A DNA stretch of 34,846 nucleotides, taken from positions 1 to 34,846 of the forward strand of contig JANXWH010000064.1 in assembly GCA_025351245.1 (NCBI GenBank). Reading direction: 5' to 3'. The position numbers and the translations under genes were made by a program. Of the stretch, positions 1 through 8,466 are shown in pieces. The first letter of the stretch is position 1; each line of letters begins with the position of its first letter. The notes under the pieces are model-generated. The model was not told the DNA's origin, did no database searches, and saw nothing but the letters and a program-made list of their open reading frames with translations. This stretch comes from Chloroflexota bacterium (lineage in GTDB: Bacteria; Chloroflexota; Limnocylindria; Limnocylindrales; CSP1-4).

Positions 1-186
1 GTCAGCCGCACCCGGACGGTCACCAACGCGTCGGGGGCCGTGATCCACCGCGACGTGTTCAACTCGAACTACGCCCGGGTCGACGGCCTCACCCTCATCG
101 GCCAGGCCGCCTCCAGCACCGGTGGCAGTGCGCCGATCCCGGGCCCGAGCCCGATCGCCACGCCCTACCCCTCGGCGGCGCCCTAG
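1..186 (+). CDS. C-terminal fragment of a VanW-like family protein (5' end outside window)
   Basis: Frame 1 reads VSRTRTVTNASGAVIHRDVFNSNYARVDGLTLIGQAASSTGGSAPIPGPSPIATPYPSAAP*; the 'R-V-T-N-A-G-x-V-x-x-R-D-x-F-x-S-x-Y-x-x-V-D-G' ending resembles VanW-type C-termini. Confidence 0.5.
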   Translation, partial: VSRTRTVTNASGAVIHRDVFNSNYARVDGLTLIGQAASSTGGSAPIPGPSPIATPYPSAAP

Positions 187-209
187 CCGACGTTCCGGGC
201 GCCCGCCCG

Positions 210-2582
210 TCAGGCGGCCGCGCCGGCTGCGTCGACGACGCCGGCCTCGCCGGCCTCGTCGCCGAGCGAGACGTAGAGTTCCTCCTCCTGTGCCATGTGC
301 AGTCGCAGGATCGCGTCCAGGCCGTACAGGACGCGCCGCAGGTCCACGAGGTCCTCGCGCGCCGGGCCTTCCGGTGGGAGGTCCCCCACCAGCCGATCGT
401 AGAGCCCGATCAGGTGAAAGATCTCCGTGTGCGTCCGATGGAGCGCGGCGGTGGCGTCGTCGTTGCCGATCGCCTGGGCCAGCATCGGGTAGATCGTCCG
501 GTCCTCCTGGCGCTCGTGCCGCATGAGGTCGTCGACGAGGAATGACCGGGTCGCCTCCAGCTCTACCGCCGCGCCGCCGGCCGGGAGCGCGTCGATCCCA
601 TCGGCCAGCCGCCGGATCCGCTCGAGGGCCGGTGCAAGCTCGCGGTGCTCGGTACGCAGGCCGGCGCTCGTCTCCGCCCAGCCGGGCACGTGGGCCCGCA
701 CCTCGGTGCCGCCGCGCAGCGCGCGGAGGGCGTTCAGGATGACGGCCACGTCGATCGCCTCCTGGATCAGCGCCCCGGCCACCACGGGAAGGGCGCCCAG
801 TGCGGCGAACCCCATCGCCACGAGCGACATCCCCATCCCGGCGATGACGCTCTGGACGGCGATCTGGCGAGACCGCTTCGCGAGGCGGATGGCCTCCGCG
901 AGCCGGTCCAGGCGATCCACCGTGATCACGAGGTCGGCTGCCTCGGAGCTGGCAGTCGCGCCGCGGGCGCCCATCGCCACCCCCACGTCCGCGATGGCGA
1001 GGGCCGGGGCATCGTTGATGCCGTCGCCGACCATGACCACCGGGCCGAGCGCGTCCGCCATCTCCTGGCGGACCGCGTCCACCTTGTCGGCCGGGGTCCG
1101 CTCGGCCAGGACGCCGTCCACGCCGATTGCCGCGCCCACCATCTCCGCGACGGAGGCGTGGTCGCCGGTCACCATGACGATTCGCGTGATCCCGGCCCGC
1201 CGGAGCGAGCGGATCGCGCGCGGTGTCTCGGGGCGGATCGGATCGTCGAGTACGAGCGCGCCGGCCAGGCGATCGTCCGCCCGCACGAAGACGTGGGTGC
1301 TCCCCTCCACGGCGCCGCGCCGGCGCAGCTCGCGCGCCCACGCGGGGAGGCTTCCACCGCCGGCGCCGACGTGGCCCGCGAAGTCCGCGGATCCGACCTG
1401 GACCTCCCGGCCGTCGACGCGGCCGGAGACGCCCGAGCCGGGCGTCTCGACGACGTCGGTCGGGAAGGAGAGCGTCAGCCCCCGCTCGCGCGCCCCGTGG
1501 ACGATGGCGGCGGCCAGGACGTGGGGGCTGACCTGGTCGACGGACGCGGCGAGACGCAGGACGTCATTCGGGTCGACACCGGGCGCCGCCTCGACCCCTG
1601 CCAGGCGCGGCCGCCCGGCGGTGAGCGTGCCGGTCTTGTCGAAGAGGAGCACGCGGGCCCGGGCGAGCGTCTCCAGCGGCCCGCCGCCCTTCACGATAAT
1701 CCCGCGTCGGGCCGCTCGACTGAGGCCCGCCACGATCGCGATCGGCGCGGCAAGGAGCAGCGGACAGGGCGTCGCGACGACGATCACAGCCAGCGCCCGG
1801 ACGGGATCGCCCGAGATCAGCCAGGCGAAGCCCGCCACGGCGAGCGTGAGCGGGACAAAGAGGAGCGCGTACCGGTCCGCGAGCCGCACGAACGGCGCCT
1901 TCGAGCCCTCCGCCTCACGGACCAGCCGGACGATGCCGGCATACGTCGACTGCTCGGCGGCGGCGATCGCCCGGAGGTCGAAGGGGCCCCCCGCGTTCAG
2001 GGTCCCCGAATTGACCTGGTCCCCCTCGGCCCGCGTGACGGGGCGCGCCTCGCCGGTGAGGGCCGCCTCGTCGAGGACGGCCGCGGCGCCCTCGACCAGG
2101 CCGTCCACCGGGACGACCTCACCGGGCTTGACCATGAGCCGGTCGCCGATGACCACAGCGTCGATCGGCCGCGTGACGAGCTCGTCGTCCTCGTAGCGGT
2201 GGACGTCGCGCGGCGCCCGGCTCAGGAGTGCAGTCAGCTCGCGGTGCGCGCGCCCAGCCGCATACCGCTCGAGCGCCTCGCCGGTGGCGAGCATCAGGGC
2301 GATGATCGCCGCCGCGACGAACTCCTCCATTGCCAGCGCCCCGCCGATCGCAAGGACTGCGATGACGTCAACGCCAGCCTCGCGGGCGAGCAGGCGGCGG
2401 AGGATCGACCACGCCAGGCGGACCCCGACGATCCCGGATGGGACGACCCAGGCGATCGTGGCCAGGTCGTCCTGACCGGCCCAGGCGAAGGCCAGTCCCA
2501 GCGCCAGCCCGGCCGCGCAGAGAGGGAGCAACACGCTGCTGAAGACACCAAGGACGCGGGCGGGCAGGCTAGGCGATGTCAT
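210..2582 (-). CDS. P1B-type heavy-metal translocating ATPase with C-terminal hemerythrin-like (HHE) domain
   Basis: TGEARPV, TPCPL, DKTGTLTAGRP and GDGINDAPALA motifs; C-terminal H...HERQE...H-T-H-TE...HMAQEEELY pattern typical of a hemerythrin four-helix bundle. No N-terminal metal-binding domain. Confidence 0.93.
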   Translation of the reverse strand: MTSPSLPARVLGVFSSVLLPLCAAGLALGLAFAWAGQDDLATIAWVVPSGIVGVRLAWSILRRLLAREAGVDVIAVLAIGGALAMEEFVAAAIIALMLATGEALERYAAGRAHRELTALLSRAPRDVHRYEDDELVTRPIDAVVIGDRLMVKPGEVVPVDGLVEGAAAVLDEAALTGEARPVTRAEGDQVNSGTLNAGGPFDLRAIAAAEQSTYAGIVRLVREAEGSKAPFVRLADRYALLFVPLTLAVAGFAWLISGDPVRALAVIVVATPCPLLLAAPIAIVAGLSRAARRGIIVKGGGPLETLARARVLLFDKTGTLTAGRPRLAGVEAAPGVDPNDVLRLAASVDQVSPHVLAAAIVHGARERGLTLSFPTDVVETPGSGVSGRVDGREVQVGSADFAGHVGAGGGSLPAWARELRRRGAVEGSTHVFVRADDRLAGALVLDDPIRPETPRAIRSLRRAGITRIVMVTGDHASVAEMVGAAIGVDGVLAERTPADKVDAVRQEMADALGPVVMVGDGINDAPALAIADVGVAMGARGATASSEAADLVITVDRLDRLAEAIRLAKRSRQIAVQSVIAGMGMSLVAMGFAALGALPVVAGALIQEAIDVAVILNALRALRGGTEVRAHVPGWAETSAGLRTEHRELAPALERIRRLADGIDALPAGGAAVELEATRSFLVDDLMRHERQEDRTIYPMLAQAIGNDDATAALHRTHTEIFHLIGLYDRLVGDLPPEGPAREDLVDLRRVLYGLDAILRLHMAQEEELYVSLGDEAGEAGVVDAAGAAA

Positions 2583-2740
2583 TCCCCCAGTCTACGGGGA
2601 CCGGTCCGGTGCTTCGCGGGTCCCCGGTCCCGCGTCGCCGGGCCGTTCAGCCTGCGCGCCACCCAATGCGCCCGCGTGGCGCAGAATCGGGCCGACCGTC
2701 GGGCGCGCCCGTCCCGGTCCGCGTTCACAGGAGACCCAGC

Positions 2741-3772
2741 ATGACCATGCGCCTGGAGCTTGCCGAATCGCCCGCGGTTGTTGCGGGCCTCCTCGCGAGC
2801 GCACGGGCGCCGCTTGCCCGCGTGGCCGACGAGGTCCGTCGCCGCGGGACCCGGTTCGTCGTGATCGCCGCGCGCGGCACGTCCGACCACGCCGCCACCT
2901 ACGCCCAGTACGTGCTGGGCGCGCGGAATGGCCTCCCCGTGGGGCTGGCCACGCCGTCACTGTCGTCGCTCTACCGGAACGGGCCTCGAGTCCGGGACGC
3001 GCTCGTGGTCGGGATGAGCCAGTCCGGGCGCTCACCGGACATCGTCGCGGTGCTCGACGACGCACGCAGCCAGGGCGCGTTGACGCTCGCGATCACGAAT
3101 GATCCGGGATCGCCGCTTGCCATCGTCGCCGACGTCGTGGTGCCGCTGGAAGCCGGGCCGGAGCTGGCGGTCGCGGCCACGAAGACATACGTCGCCCAGC
3201 TCGCCGTGGTCGCCCTCCTGTCGGAGGCGCTGCGCGGCGGCGATCCGGACCCCGCGCTCGCCCGGCTTCCCGCGGCGCTCGCCGGGATCATCGAGCTGGA
3301 GGCTCGGATCGTCGGTCTCGCGGGCCGACTGGCGCACGCGCCGGCCTGCGTCGTCCTGGCCCGGGGCTTCCAGTACGCGACCGCGCGCGAATGGGCGCTC
3401 AAGCTCAAGGAAGTGGCCGGCGTCTTCGCCGACCCGTATTCGGCTGCGGACTTCGAGCACGGACCGATCTCGCTGGTCGAGCCCGGGCTGCCGGTGTTGG
3501 CAGTCGTGTCGAGCGGGCCGACGCTGCCCGGCCTCGTGACGCTGCTCGGGCGGCTGGCAGCGGACGGCGCGGACCTGCTGGTCGTGTCGGACGCCGCCGG
3601 GGCCCGCGCACTGGCGAGCGGCTCCCTCGCGCTCCCCGCCGATCTCCCGGAATGGCTGGCGCCGATCGTTGCGATCCTGCCCTGCCAGCTCTTCGCCTAT
3701 CACCTGGCGGTCGCGCGCGGGCGCGACCCGGAGACTCCGCGCAATCTCCACAAGGTGACGCTGACCCGGTAG
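2741..3772 (+). CDS. SIS-domain protein, GlmS-isomerase-like / glucosamine-6-phosphate deaminase (NagB-II type)
   Basis: Two SIS-like halves (VIAARGTSDHAATYAQYVLG; GMSQSGRSPDIVAVLDDARSQGA; ARGFQYATAREWALKLKEVAGVFADPYSAADFEHGP). Start chosen at ATG 2741, preceded by caGGAGacccagc. Confidence 0.85.
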   Translation: MTMRLELAESPAVVAGLLASARAPLARVADEVRRRGTRFVVIAARGTSDHAATYAQYVLGARNGLPVGLATPSLSSLYRNGPRVRDALVVGMSQSGRSPDIVAVLDDARSQGALTLAITNDPGSPLAIVADVVVPLEAGPELAVAATKTYVAQLAVVALLSEALRGGDPDPALARLPAALAGIIELEARIVGLAGRLAHAPACVVLARGFQYATAREWALKLKEVAGVFADPYSAADFEHGPISLVEPGLPVLAVVSSGPTLPGLVTLLGRLAADGADLLVVSDAAGARALASGSLALPADLPEWLAPIVAILPCQLFAYHLAVARGRDPETPRNLHKVTLTR

Positions 3773-4351
3773 ATCGCGGGCGTGCGGTCCGCCGTCGGGC
3801 CGCGCCCGGCGCTCGAGTTCTGCGCGGCGGCACGCCGCCGACCGGCGCCCGCGGCGTGCTCGTCACCAAAGTCGTTTGGGGAATCGGCCGCAATGTCCCC
3901 GGGAGCGGCCAGATGGCAGGAACGGGTAACGACGTGACCGACGCGCCCCGCGCTCGGACCCGCGGATCCTGTCAGATGAACGCTCCGCGAGCCGTATGCC
4001 GGGTCGGCTGGGATCCGATCCTCTGACGCGCGCCGGCGGGGCACGTCAAGCGGCCGCGAACCCTGTCACGTGCTCGTCCGGCGCGTCACGTGATCGGGTT
4101 CGGCCGTCTTGGCGGGCCCCGTGACCGCTCGGCGCACCGCCCGCACGCGTCGCCGCGACGAGCGACGCGCCGTACGGTTCGCGACGCGCGCATCTGATAC
4201 GAACGAGAGCACGCGGGGCGGGTCGGCGGGGCCAACAGACACGGCGTCCCGCGGTATCCGGGGGACGCGCGAGCCATGCTCATCTCTCCATGGCCGGCTC
4301 GGGGAGGACCAGGTGTGCTCGGAACTTCCGGCGACCCGTCGGACGAACAAA

Positions 4352-4381
4352 CACGCCGGGCGGCTGGCGCCGCCCGGCGTG
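4352..4381 (-). terminator. Rho-independent terminator-like hairpin downstream of the PEP-hydrolase-like gene
   Basis: Perfect 13-bp stem cacgccgggcggc/gccgcccggcgtg with tggc loop; minus strand continues TTTGTTTGTTCG, a T-rich tail. Confidence 0.72.
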
Positions 4382-4436
4382 GATGCGCCGGTGCCCGGGC
4401 GCGCTGCGACGGGCGCCAGCAGCGACGATTGAGCCG

Positions 4437-5270
4437 TCAGGCGAGCTTGAGCAGCTTGAACTCCTGGACCTGGCCGCGGATGGCGCGCTCCGTTGGGAGC
4501 CGCTCGATGCTCGAGGCGCCGAAGAAGCCGTTCACGCCGGGCATCCGGAGGAGCGCCTTCCCCACGTTCTCCGGCTCGTCGAAGGGCCCGCCGTGGCAGA
4601 TCACGATGATGTCCTTGCGGACACTCCGCCCGGCCTCGGCGATTGCCATGACCCGGTCGATCGCGTCGTCGAGGGAGAAGGCCACCCCGGCGCCGATTGA
4701 ACCGGCCGTGGTCAGGCCAACGTGGGCGACGAGCTGGTCGGCCCCCGCCTTGGCCATCGCCCGCGCGTCGTCGGGGTTGAAGACGTAGGGAGAGCAGAAG
4801 AGGTCGATCTCGGAGGCAAGGCGGATCGCCTCGATCTCCTTGTCATAGCCCATCCCGGTCGCTTCAATATTCTTCCGGAAGTCGCCGTCGATGAGGCCCA
4901 CAGTGGGGAAGTTCTGGACCCCGTCGAAACCCATCTCCTTGAGCTGCTTGAGGAAGACGGGCATGAGGCGGAACGGGTCCGTGCCGCATACGCCGGCGAG
5001 GACCGGCGTGTCCTTCACCACCGGCAGCACCTCGGCGGCCATCTCCACGACGATCCCGTTGGCATCGCCGTAGGGCATCAGGCCGGCGAGCGAGCCGCGG
5101 CCGGCCATCCGGTAGCGGCCCGAGTTGTAGATGATCATCAGGTCGGCGCCGCCGGCCTCGGCCATCTTCGCGGTGATGCCGGTGCCGGCGCCGCAGCCGA
5201 CGATCGGCGTGCCGGCATCGATCTGTGCCCGGAGGCGCCGCTGGATCTCCTTGCGTGGAATGAACGGCAT
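4437..5270 (-). CDS. Phosphoenolpyruvate hydrolase family / TIM-barrel protein (Tm-1 C-terminal-domain family)
   Basis: [71 protein letters not shown]... characteristic of this family. Confidence 0.88.
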   Translation of the reverse strand: MPFIPRKEIQRRLRAQIDAGTPIVGCGAGTGITAKMAEAGGADLMIIYNSGRYRMAGRGSLAGLMPYGDANGIVVEMAAEVLPVVKDTPVLAGVCGTDPFRLMPVFLKQLKEMGFDGVQNFPTVGLIDGDFRKNIEATGMGYDKEIEAIRLASEIDLFCSPYVFNPDDARAMAKAGADQLVAHVGLTTAGSIGAGVAFSLDDAIDRVMAIAEAGRSVRKDIIVICHGGPFDEPENVGKALLRMPGVNGFFGASSIERLPTERAIRGQVQEFKLLKLA

Positions 5271-5297
5271 GGTTGTCCTCCTTCGGACTGTTGGTTG

Positions 5298-6512
5298 TCA
5301 GCGCCCGGCGAGCATCTCGAGAAGGGTCTCCGCGACCTTTCCCGAGAACTCCGGATCGTTGATGTTGGCGTCGACTTCGATGAGGGGGATCCCCGGCTTG
5401 AGCCCGGAGCGGATGGCGTCGAAGCACGCACCGTCCGCAGCCGGATCCCAGAACTCGTGGCCCTCGGAATCCAGCATGGACACGCCCTTGAGGGGCAGCA
5501 GCACGGCGACCGGCGCCGTCGCGGCGTTCGCGGCAGCGGCGATCTTCTCGCCCATCCAGCGGTTCTCCTCCACGTTCGTGCGGAGGAGGGTGATGTTCGG
5601 GTTCCACTTGTAGAGGGTGCGGGTGTGGTACTTCTCGGGGACCGTCTCCATGCCCCCGAAGTTGGCCATGTCGACGCAGCCCGGGACGAGAACCGCCGGG
5701 ATGCCGGCCCGCGACGCCGCCAGGCACCGCTCCGGGCCCGCGCTCAGCATGCCGCCGCAGATCTCGTCGGCGAGCTCGGTCGTGGTCATGTCAAGCGACG
5801 CGGTGATGAAGCCGTCTGCGATGAGGCCCTCCATTGCGCGCCCGCCGGAGCCGGTGGCATGGAAGACCAGGACCTCGTAGCCCTTCGCCTCGACCAGCCC
5901 CTTGGCGTGCTCGACTGCCGCCGTCGTGTTTCCGAACATGGACGCGACCACCAGCGGCTTGTCGGTACCGGCGGCCGGAGCCTCCATCTTGACCATGCCG
6001 GCGATGGCGCCCGCCGCATTCGCGTAGATCGCGCGGCTGAGCCGGTTGAAGCCGGCGACGTCGACGATGGAGGGCATGAAGGTGATGTCCTTCGTGCCGG
6101 CGAACGCGCTCACGTCCCCGCCGCCCATCGTGGAGACCATCAGCTTCGGGACGCCCACCGGGAGGACCCGCATCGCGGTCGTCGCGATCGAAGTCCCGCC
6201 GCTGCCGCCCATGCCCATGATCCCGTCGACCTTGCCCTCCGCGTAGAGCTTGCCGACAACGGCCGCCAGCCCGGCAGCCATCGTCTGCATGGCCTCGTCC
6301 TTGTGGTCGCCGGAGGTGATGCGGGCGAGGTCGCCACCGACCGCCGCCACGACGACCTCGCGAGCGACGTCCGGCGCAAATGCCGGCGGCCCCATGACCC
6401 CAAAGTCGACCACGAGCGTGGCCAGGCCCTGGCCCTCGATGAGCTCCTTCACGTACCGGAAGTCCTCGCCCTTCGTGTCGAGGGCTCCCACGATCACGAC
6501 CGTCTTTGCCAT
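5298..6512 (-). CDS. Tm-1-like ATP-binding domain protein (UPF0261)
   Basis: MAKTVVIVGALDTKGEDFRYVKELIEGQG... GGSGGTSIATTAMRVLPVGVPKLMVSTM...; start at 6512 preceded by AGGAGG on the minus strand. Confidence 0.88.
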   Translation of the reverse strand: MAKTVVIVGALDTKGEDFRYVKELIEGQGLATLVVDFGVMGPPAFAPDVAREVVVAAVGGDLARITSGDHKDEAMQTMAAGLAAVVGKLYAEGKVDGIMGMGGSGGTSIATTAMRVLPVGVPKLMVSTMGGGDVSAFAGTKDITFMPSIVDVAGFNRLSRAIYANAAGAIAGMVKMEAPAAGTDKPLVVASMFGNTTAAVEHAKGLVEAKGYEVLVFHATGSGGRAMEGLIADGFITASLDMTTTELADEICGGMLSAGPERCLAASRAGIPAVLVPGCVDMANFGGMETVPEKYHTRTLYKWNPNITLLRTNVEENRWMGEKIAAAANAATAPVAVLLPLKGVSMLDSEGHEFWDPAADGACFDAIRSGLKPGIPLIEVDANINDPEFSGKVAETLLEMLAGR

Positions 6513-6824
6513 CGCTGCCTCCTGCGGCGCGGGCGAAGGCCCGGCCAGCGTGCTGGGTTGCGCCGCAGGCCCGCTTCCGAGGTTCGTGGGGGACGTGTGC
6601 GAGGGGAACGGGGCCGGCGCCTGGAGGCTCATGAAAGCGCGACCGCCCAGGCCCTGCCAGTGCCATCAGGCACCTTGACCGAGGATTCTCGATGATCGAT
6701 CGGCGATCACGGACCGGGCGCCAATCCGCGGAGCGCGCCGCCCAGTGCGAAGCCGGGGACGGGCAGGGGCTGGTCCGTTGGGAACGCGGGATCGCGCGAA
6801 CCCGGGCACGCCGCCAGGGAATGG

Positions 6825-7198
6825 TGGTGGAGATGGGGGAGGGTCGAACTCCCCGTCCGAAACCCGTGACTCGGGCCCACTACGAGCGTGTCCGATGCTT
6901 GATCTCGACCGACCCACCCCCATCGGCAGGGGCGATGATCGGTCCAGCTACGTGTCCCTAGATCGGGCTTCGCTCCCGGCTACGCGGCGCTTGCCGGGGC
7001 TGCATCCCCGCTGAGTGACGCTTCCACGGCCCACGAGGAGGAGGCCGCTTCCACGCTCACCTTACCGCCTAAGCGGCGAGGGCGAGAGCAGGCTGCTTGT
7101 TGGCAGTTACTTCGTTTTGCCGCCTTTTAACGAGGCCAGAGCGGCATCCTCGGCTCGCGTTCCCGGGCTGCAGGGCCCCGTCGAGACCACGCATCCCC
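6825..7198 (-). ncRNA. ssrA: tmRNA (transfer-messenger RNA)
   Basis: Minus strand begins GGGGATGCGTGGTCTCGACGGGG and ends GGGGAGTTCGACCCTCCCCCATCTCCACCA; 5' GGGGAUG pairs with 3' CAUCUCC; internal tag ORF ANKQPALALAA-TAG (7069-7104); lies directly downstream of smpB. Confidence 0.93.
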
Positions 7199-7346
7199 AC
7201 CGATCGAACCGGCGCTCCGCCGGCTCGCGCCGACCCAGGGCCGGCGAGGGCATTGTACGCCGAGTTGGCGGCACCCCACGCGGAGGCGCTCGGCATCGGC
7301 TCGCGGGGGTTGCGGCCCACGCCGGGGAGCTCCCCGCCCGAGCTGC

Positions 7347-7814
7347 CTACGATCGGCCCCGGGCCGTGTCCGCCATCGTTCGGGCCAGGTCGCGCTTGGC
7401 ATCGCGCTCGGCGATCTCCCGACGACGGTCGTGGAGCTGCTTCCCGCGTCCCAGCCCGATCTCCAGCTTCGCGTGCCCGCGGCGGTCGATGAACAGGCGG
7501 AGTGGGACGATCGTCAGGCCCTTCGACTTCGTCTTGCCGAGCAGCTCGTCGATCTCGTCGCGATGAAGGAGCAGCTTTCGCGACCGCTTCGCCTCGTGGT
7601 TGAGGCGGTTGCCGCCGGCGAACGGGGCGATGTGGGCGCCGACGAGCCAGGCCTCGCCGCGGTCGATCCGCGCGTAGGCCTCCTGGAGGCTCACATGACC
7701 CGCCCGGATCGACTTGATCTCCGTGCCGGTCAGGACGAGGCCGGCCTCGAACGTATCCTCGATGGAGTACTCGTGGCGGGCCTTGCGGTTGAGGGCGATG
7801 GTCGATTCGCCCAT
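7347..7814 (-). CDS. smpB: SsrA-binding protein SmpB
   Basis: NRKARHEYSIEDTFEAGLVLTGTEIKSIRAGHVSLQEAYARI...EAWLVGAHIAPF; adjacent to tmRNA; GAGGAG upstream of ATG. Confidence 0.97.
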   Translation of the reverse strand: MGESTIALNRKARHEYSIEDTFEAGLVLTGTEIKSIRAGHVSLQEAYARIDRGEAWLVGAHIAPFAGGNRLNHEAKRSRKLLLHRDEIDELLGKTKSKGLTIVPLRLFIDRRGHAKLEIGLGRGKQLHDRRREIAERDAKRDLARTMADTARGRS

Positions 7815-7878
7815 CGGTGGCTGCTCCTCGTCGTGGCTCTGCGGTTGCTGACGCCGGAGTGAATCCGGGACGCACGAA

Positions 7879-7904
7879 GGCCGGCTCCGCTGCCGGAACC
7901 GGCC
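7879..7904 (-). other. Strong hairpin in smpB 5' leader
   Basis: Minus-strand GGCCGGTTCCG-GCAG-CGGAGCCGGCC, 11-bp stem with one G-U wobble. Confidence 0.6.
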
Positions 7905-7923
7905 CTCGAACGCGTCTCGAGTT

Positions 7924-7973
7924 GCCCACCCGCTGGGGCGTCCGTCAGGCGGATGCTCCCTGCGAGGTGGTGC
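7924..7973 (-). other. Long imperfect hairpin in smpB 5' leader
   Basis: Minus-strand gcaccacctcgcaggg agca TCCG ccTGA CGGA cg ccccagcgggtgggc: GC/CCACC/CGC/GGG segments pair, with an inner TCCG/CGGA stem-loop. Confidence 0.55.
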
Positions 7974-7998
7974 AACAACGCGGACTACTGTCTGTCAC
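7945..7998 (-). CDS. Putative 17-aa leader peptide MTDSSPRCCTTSQGASA
   Basis: GTG start preceded by AAAGGAGG at 9-nt spacing; TGA stop sits in the apical loop of hairpin 7924-7973. Too short for the ORF track. Confidence 0.4.
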   Translation of the reverse strand: MTDSSPRCCTTSQGASA

Positions 7999-8026
7999 TG
8001 CACATCACCTCCTTTCGGTTGGCGGA

Positions 8027-8055
8027 ACCGTACATGACGACCCGGGATCTGGCAA
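8027..8055 (-). promoter_or_regulatory. Candidate sigma70-like promoter for the smpB leader
   Basis: Minus-strand TTGCCA-N17-TACGGT (8055-8050 and 8032-8027), about 30 nt before the leader ORF. Confidence 0.35.
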
Positions 8056-8081
8056 GAGCTCCGAGGTCGGCAGAGCTCCGA

Positions 8082-8158
8082 CGCCGGCGACAGGGATCCG
8101 ACGCCGGACTGTCGGCGGCGACACGCGGGCCTCGCCGGCGACAGGGATCCGACGCCGG
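8082..8158. repeat. Two exact 26-nt direct repeats, cgccggcgacagggatccgacgccgg
   Basis: Copies at 8082-8107 and 8133-8158 in the smpB / S41 protease intergenic region. Confidence 0.85.
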
Positions 8159-8279
8159 GGGTGCCGTAGCGCGGACCCGGCCGCCCCGCGCCCGGGGTCG
8201 GGTGTCGCCCGCAGGGCCCGGGTTATCGGCTGGGCTTCGGTTATCGGCTGAGCCGATCATCCGGAGCCATAGCGCGCTC

Positions 8280-8315
8280 GGAAACGCGGCTAACCTCTCG
8301 ATTGGCCGCGTTTCC
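8280..8315. repeat. Perfect 11-bp inverted repeat ggaaacgcggc / gccgcgtttcc
   Basis: 14-nt loop taacctctcgattg; downstream of the S41 protease stop; no clear U-tract. Confidence 0.7.
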
Positions 8316-8466
8316 ACGCTCCGCGACAACGGATCCGATCGTGCCATCCGATCACGGGGTTCCCGGCACAGCGGATGAGATGCTCCCGGGCCCCGGGGCC
8401 GAAGCGGGTCCAGGCCGCCGGTTCCGGGTCGGCCCCGGCCGTGGCCCCAGGCTGCCGGCTGTGACG

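Noticed and set aside
645-2744. 699-aa plus-strand ORF
   Set aside because: Antisense to the P-type ATPase; no domain signal.
4070-4091. Two tcacgtg motifs possibly resembling parS
   Set aside because: Flanks do not match TGTTNCACGTGAAACA; core palindrome CACGTG alone is expected by chance at this GC.
7069-7929. 286-aa minus-strand ORF ending NEVTANKQPALALAA
   Set aside because: Out-of-frame overlap of smpB running into the tmRNA tag; only the last 11 codons are meaningful (SsrA tag).
8004-8016. atcacctcctttc on plus strand, identical to a 16S rRNA 3' end
   Set aside because: No other 16S sequence nearby; better explained as a near-perfect Shine-Dalgarno (GAAAGGAGGTGAT) on the minus strand.
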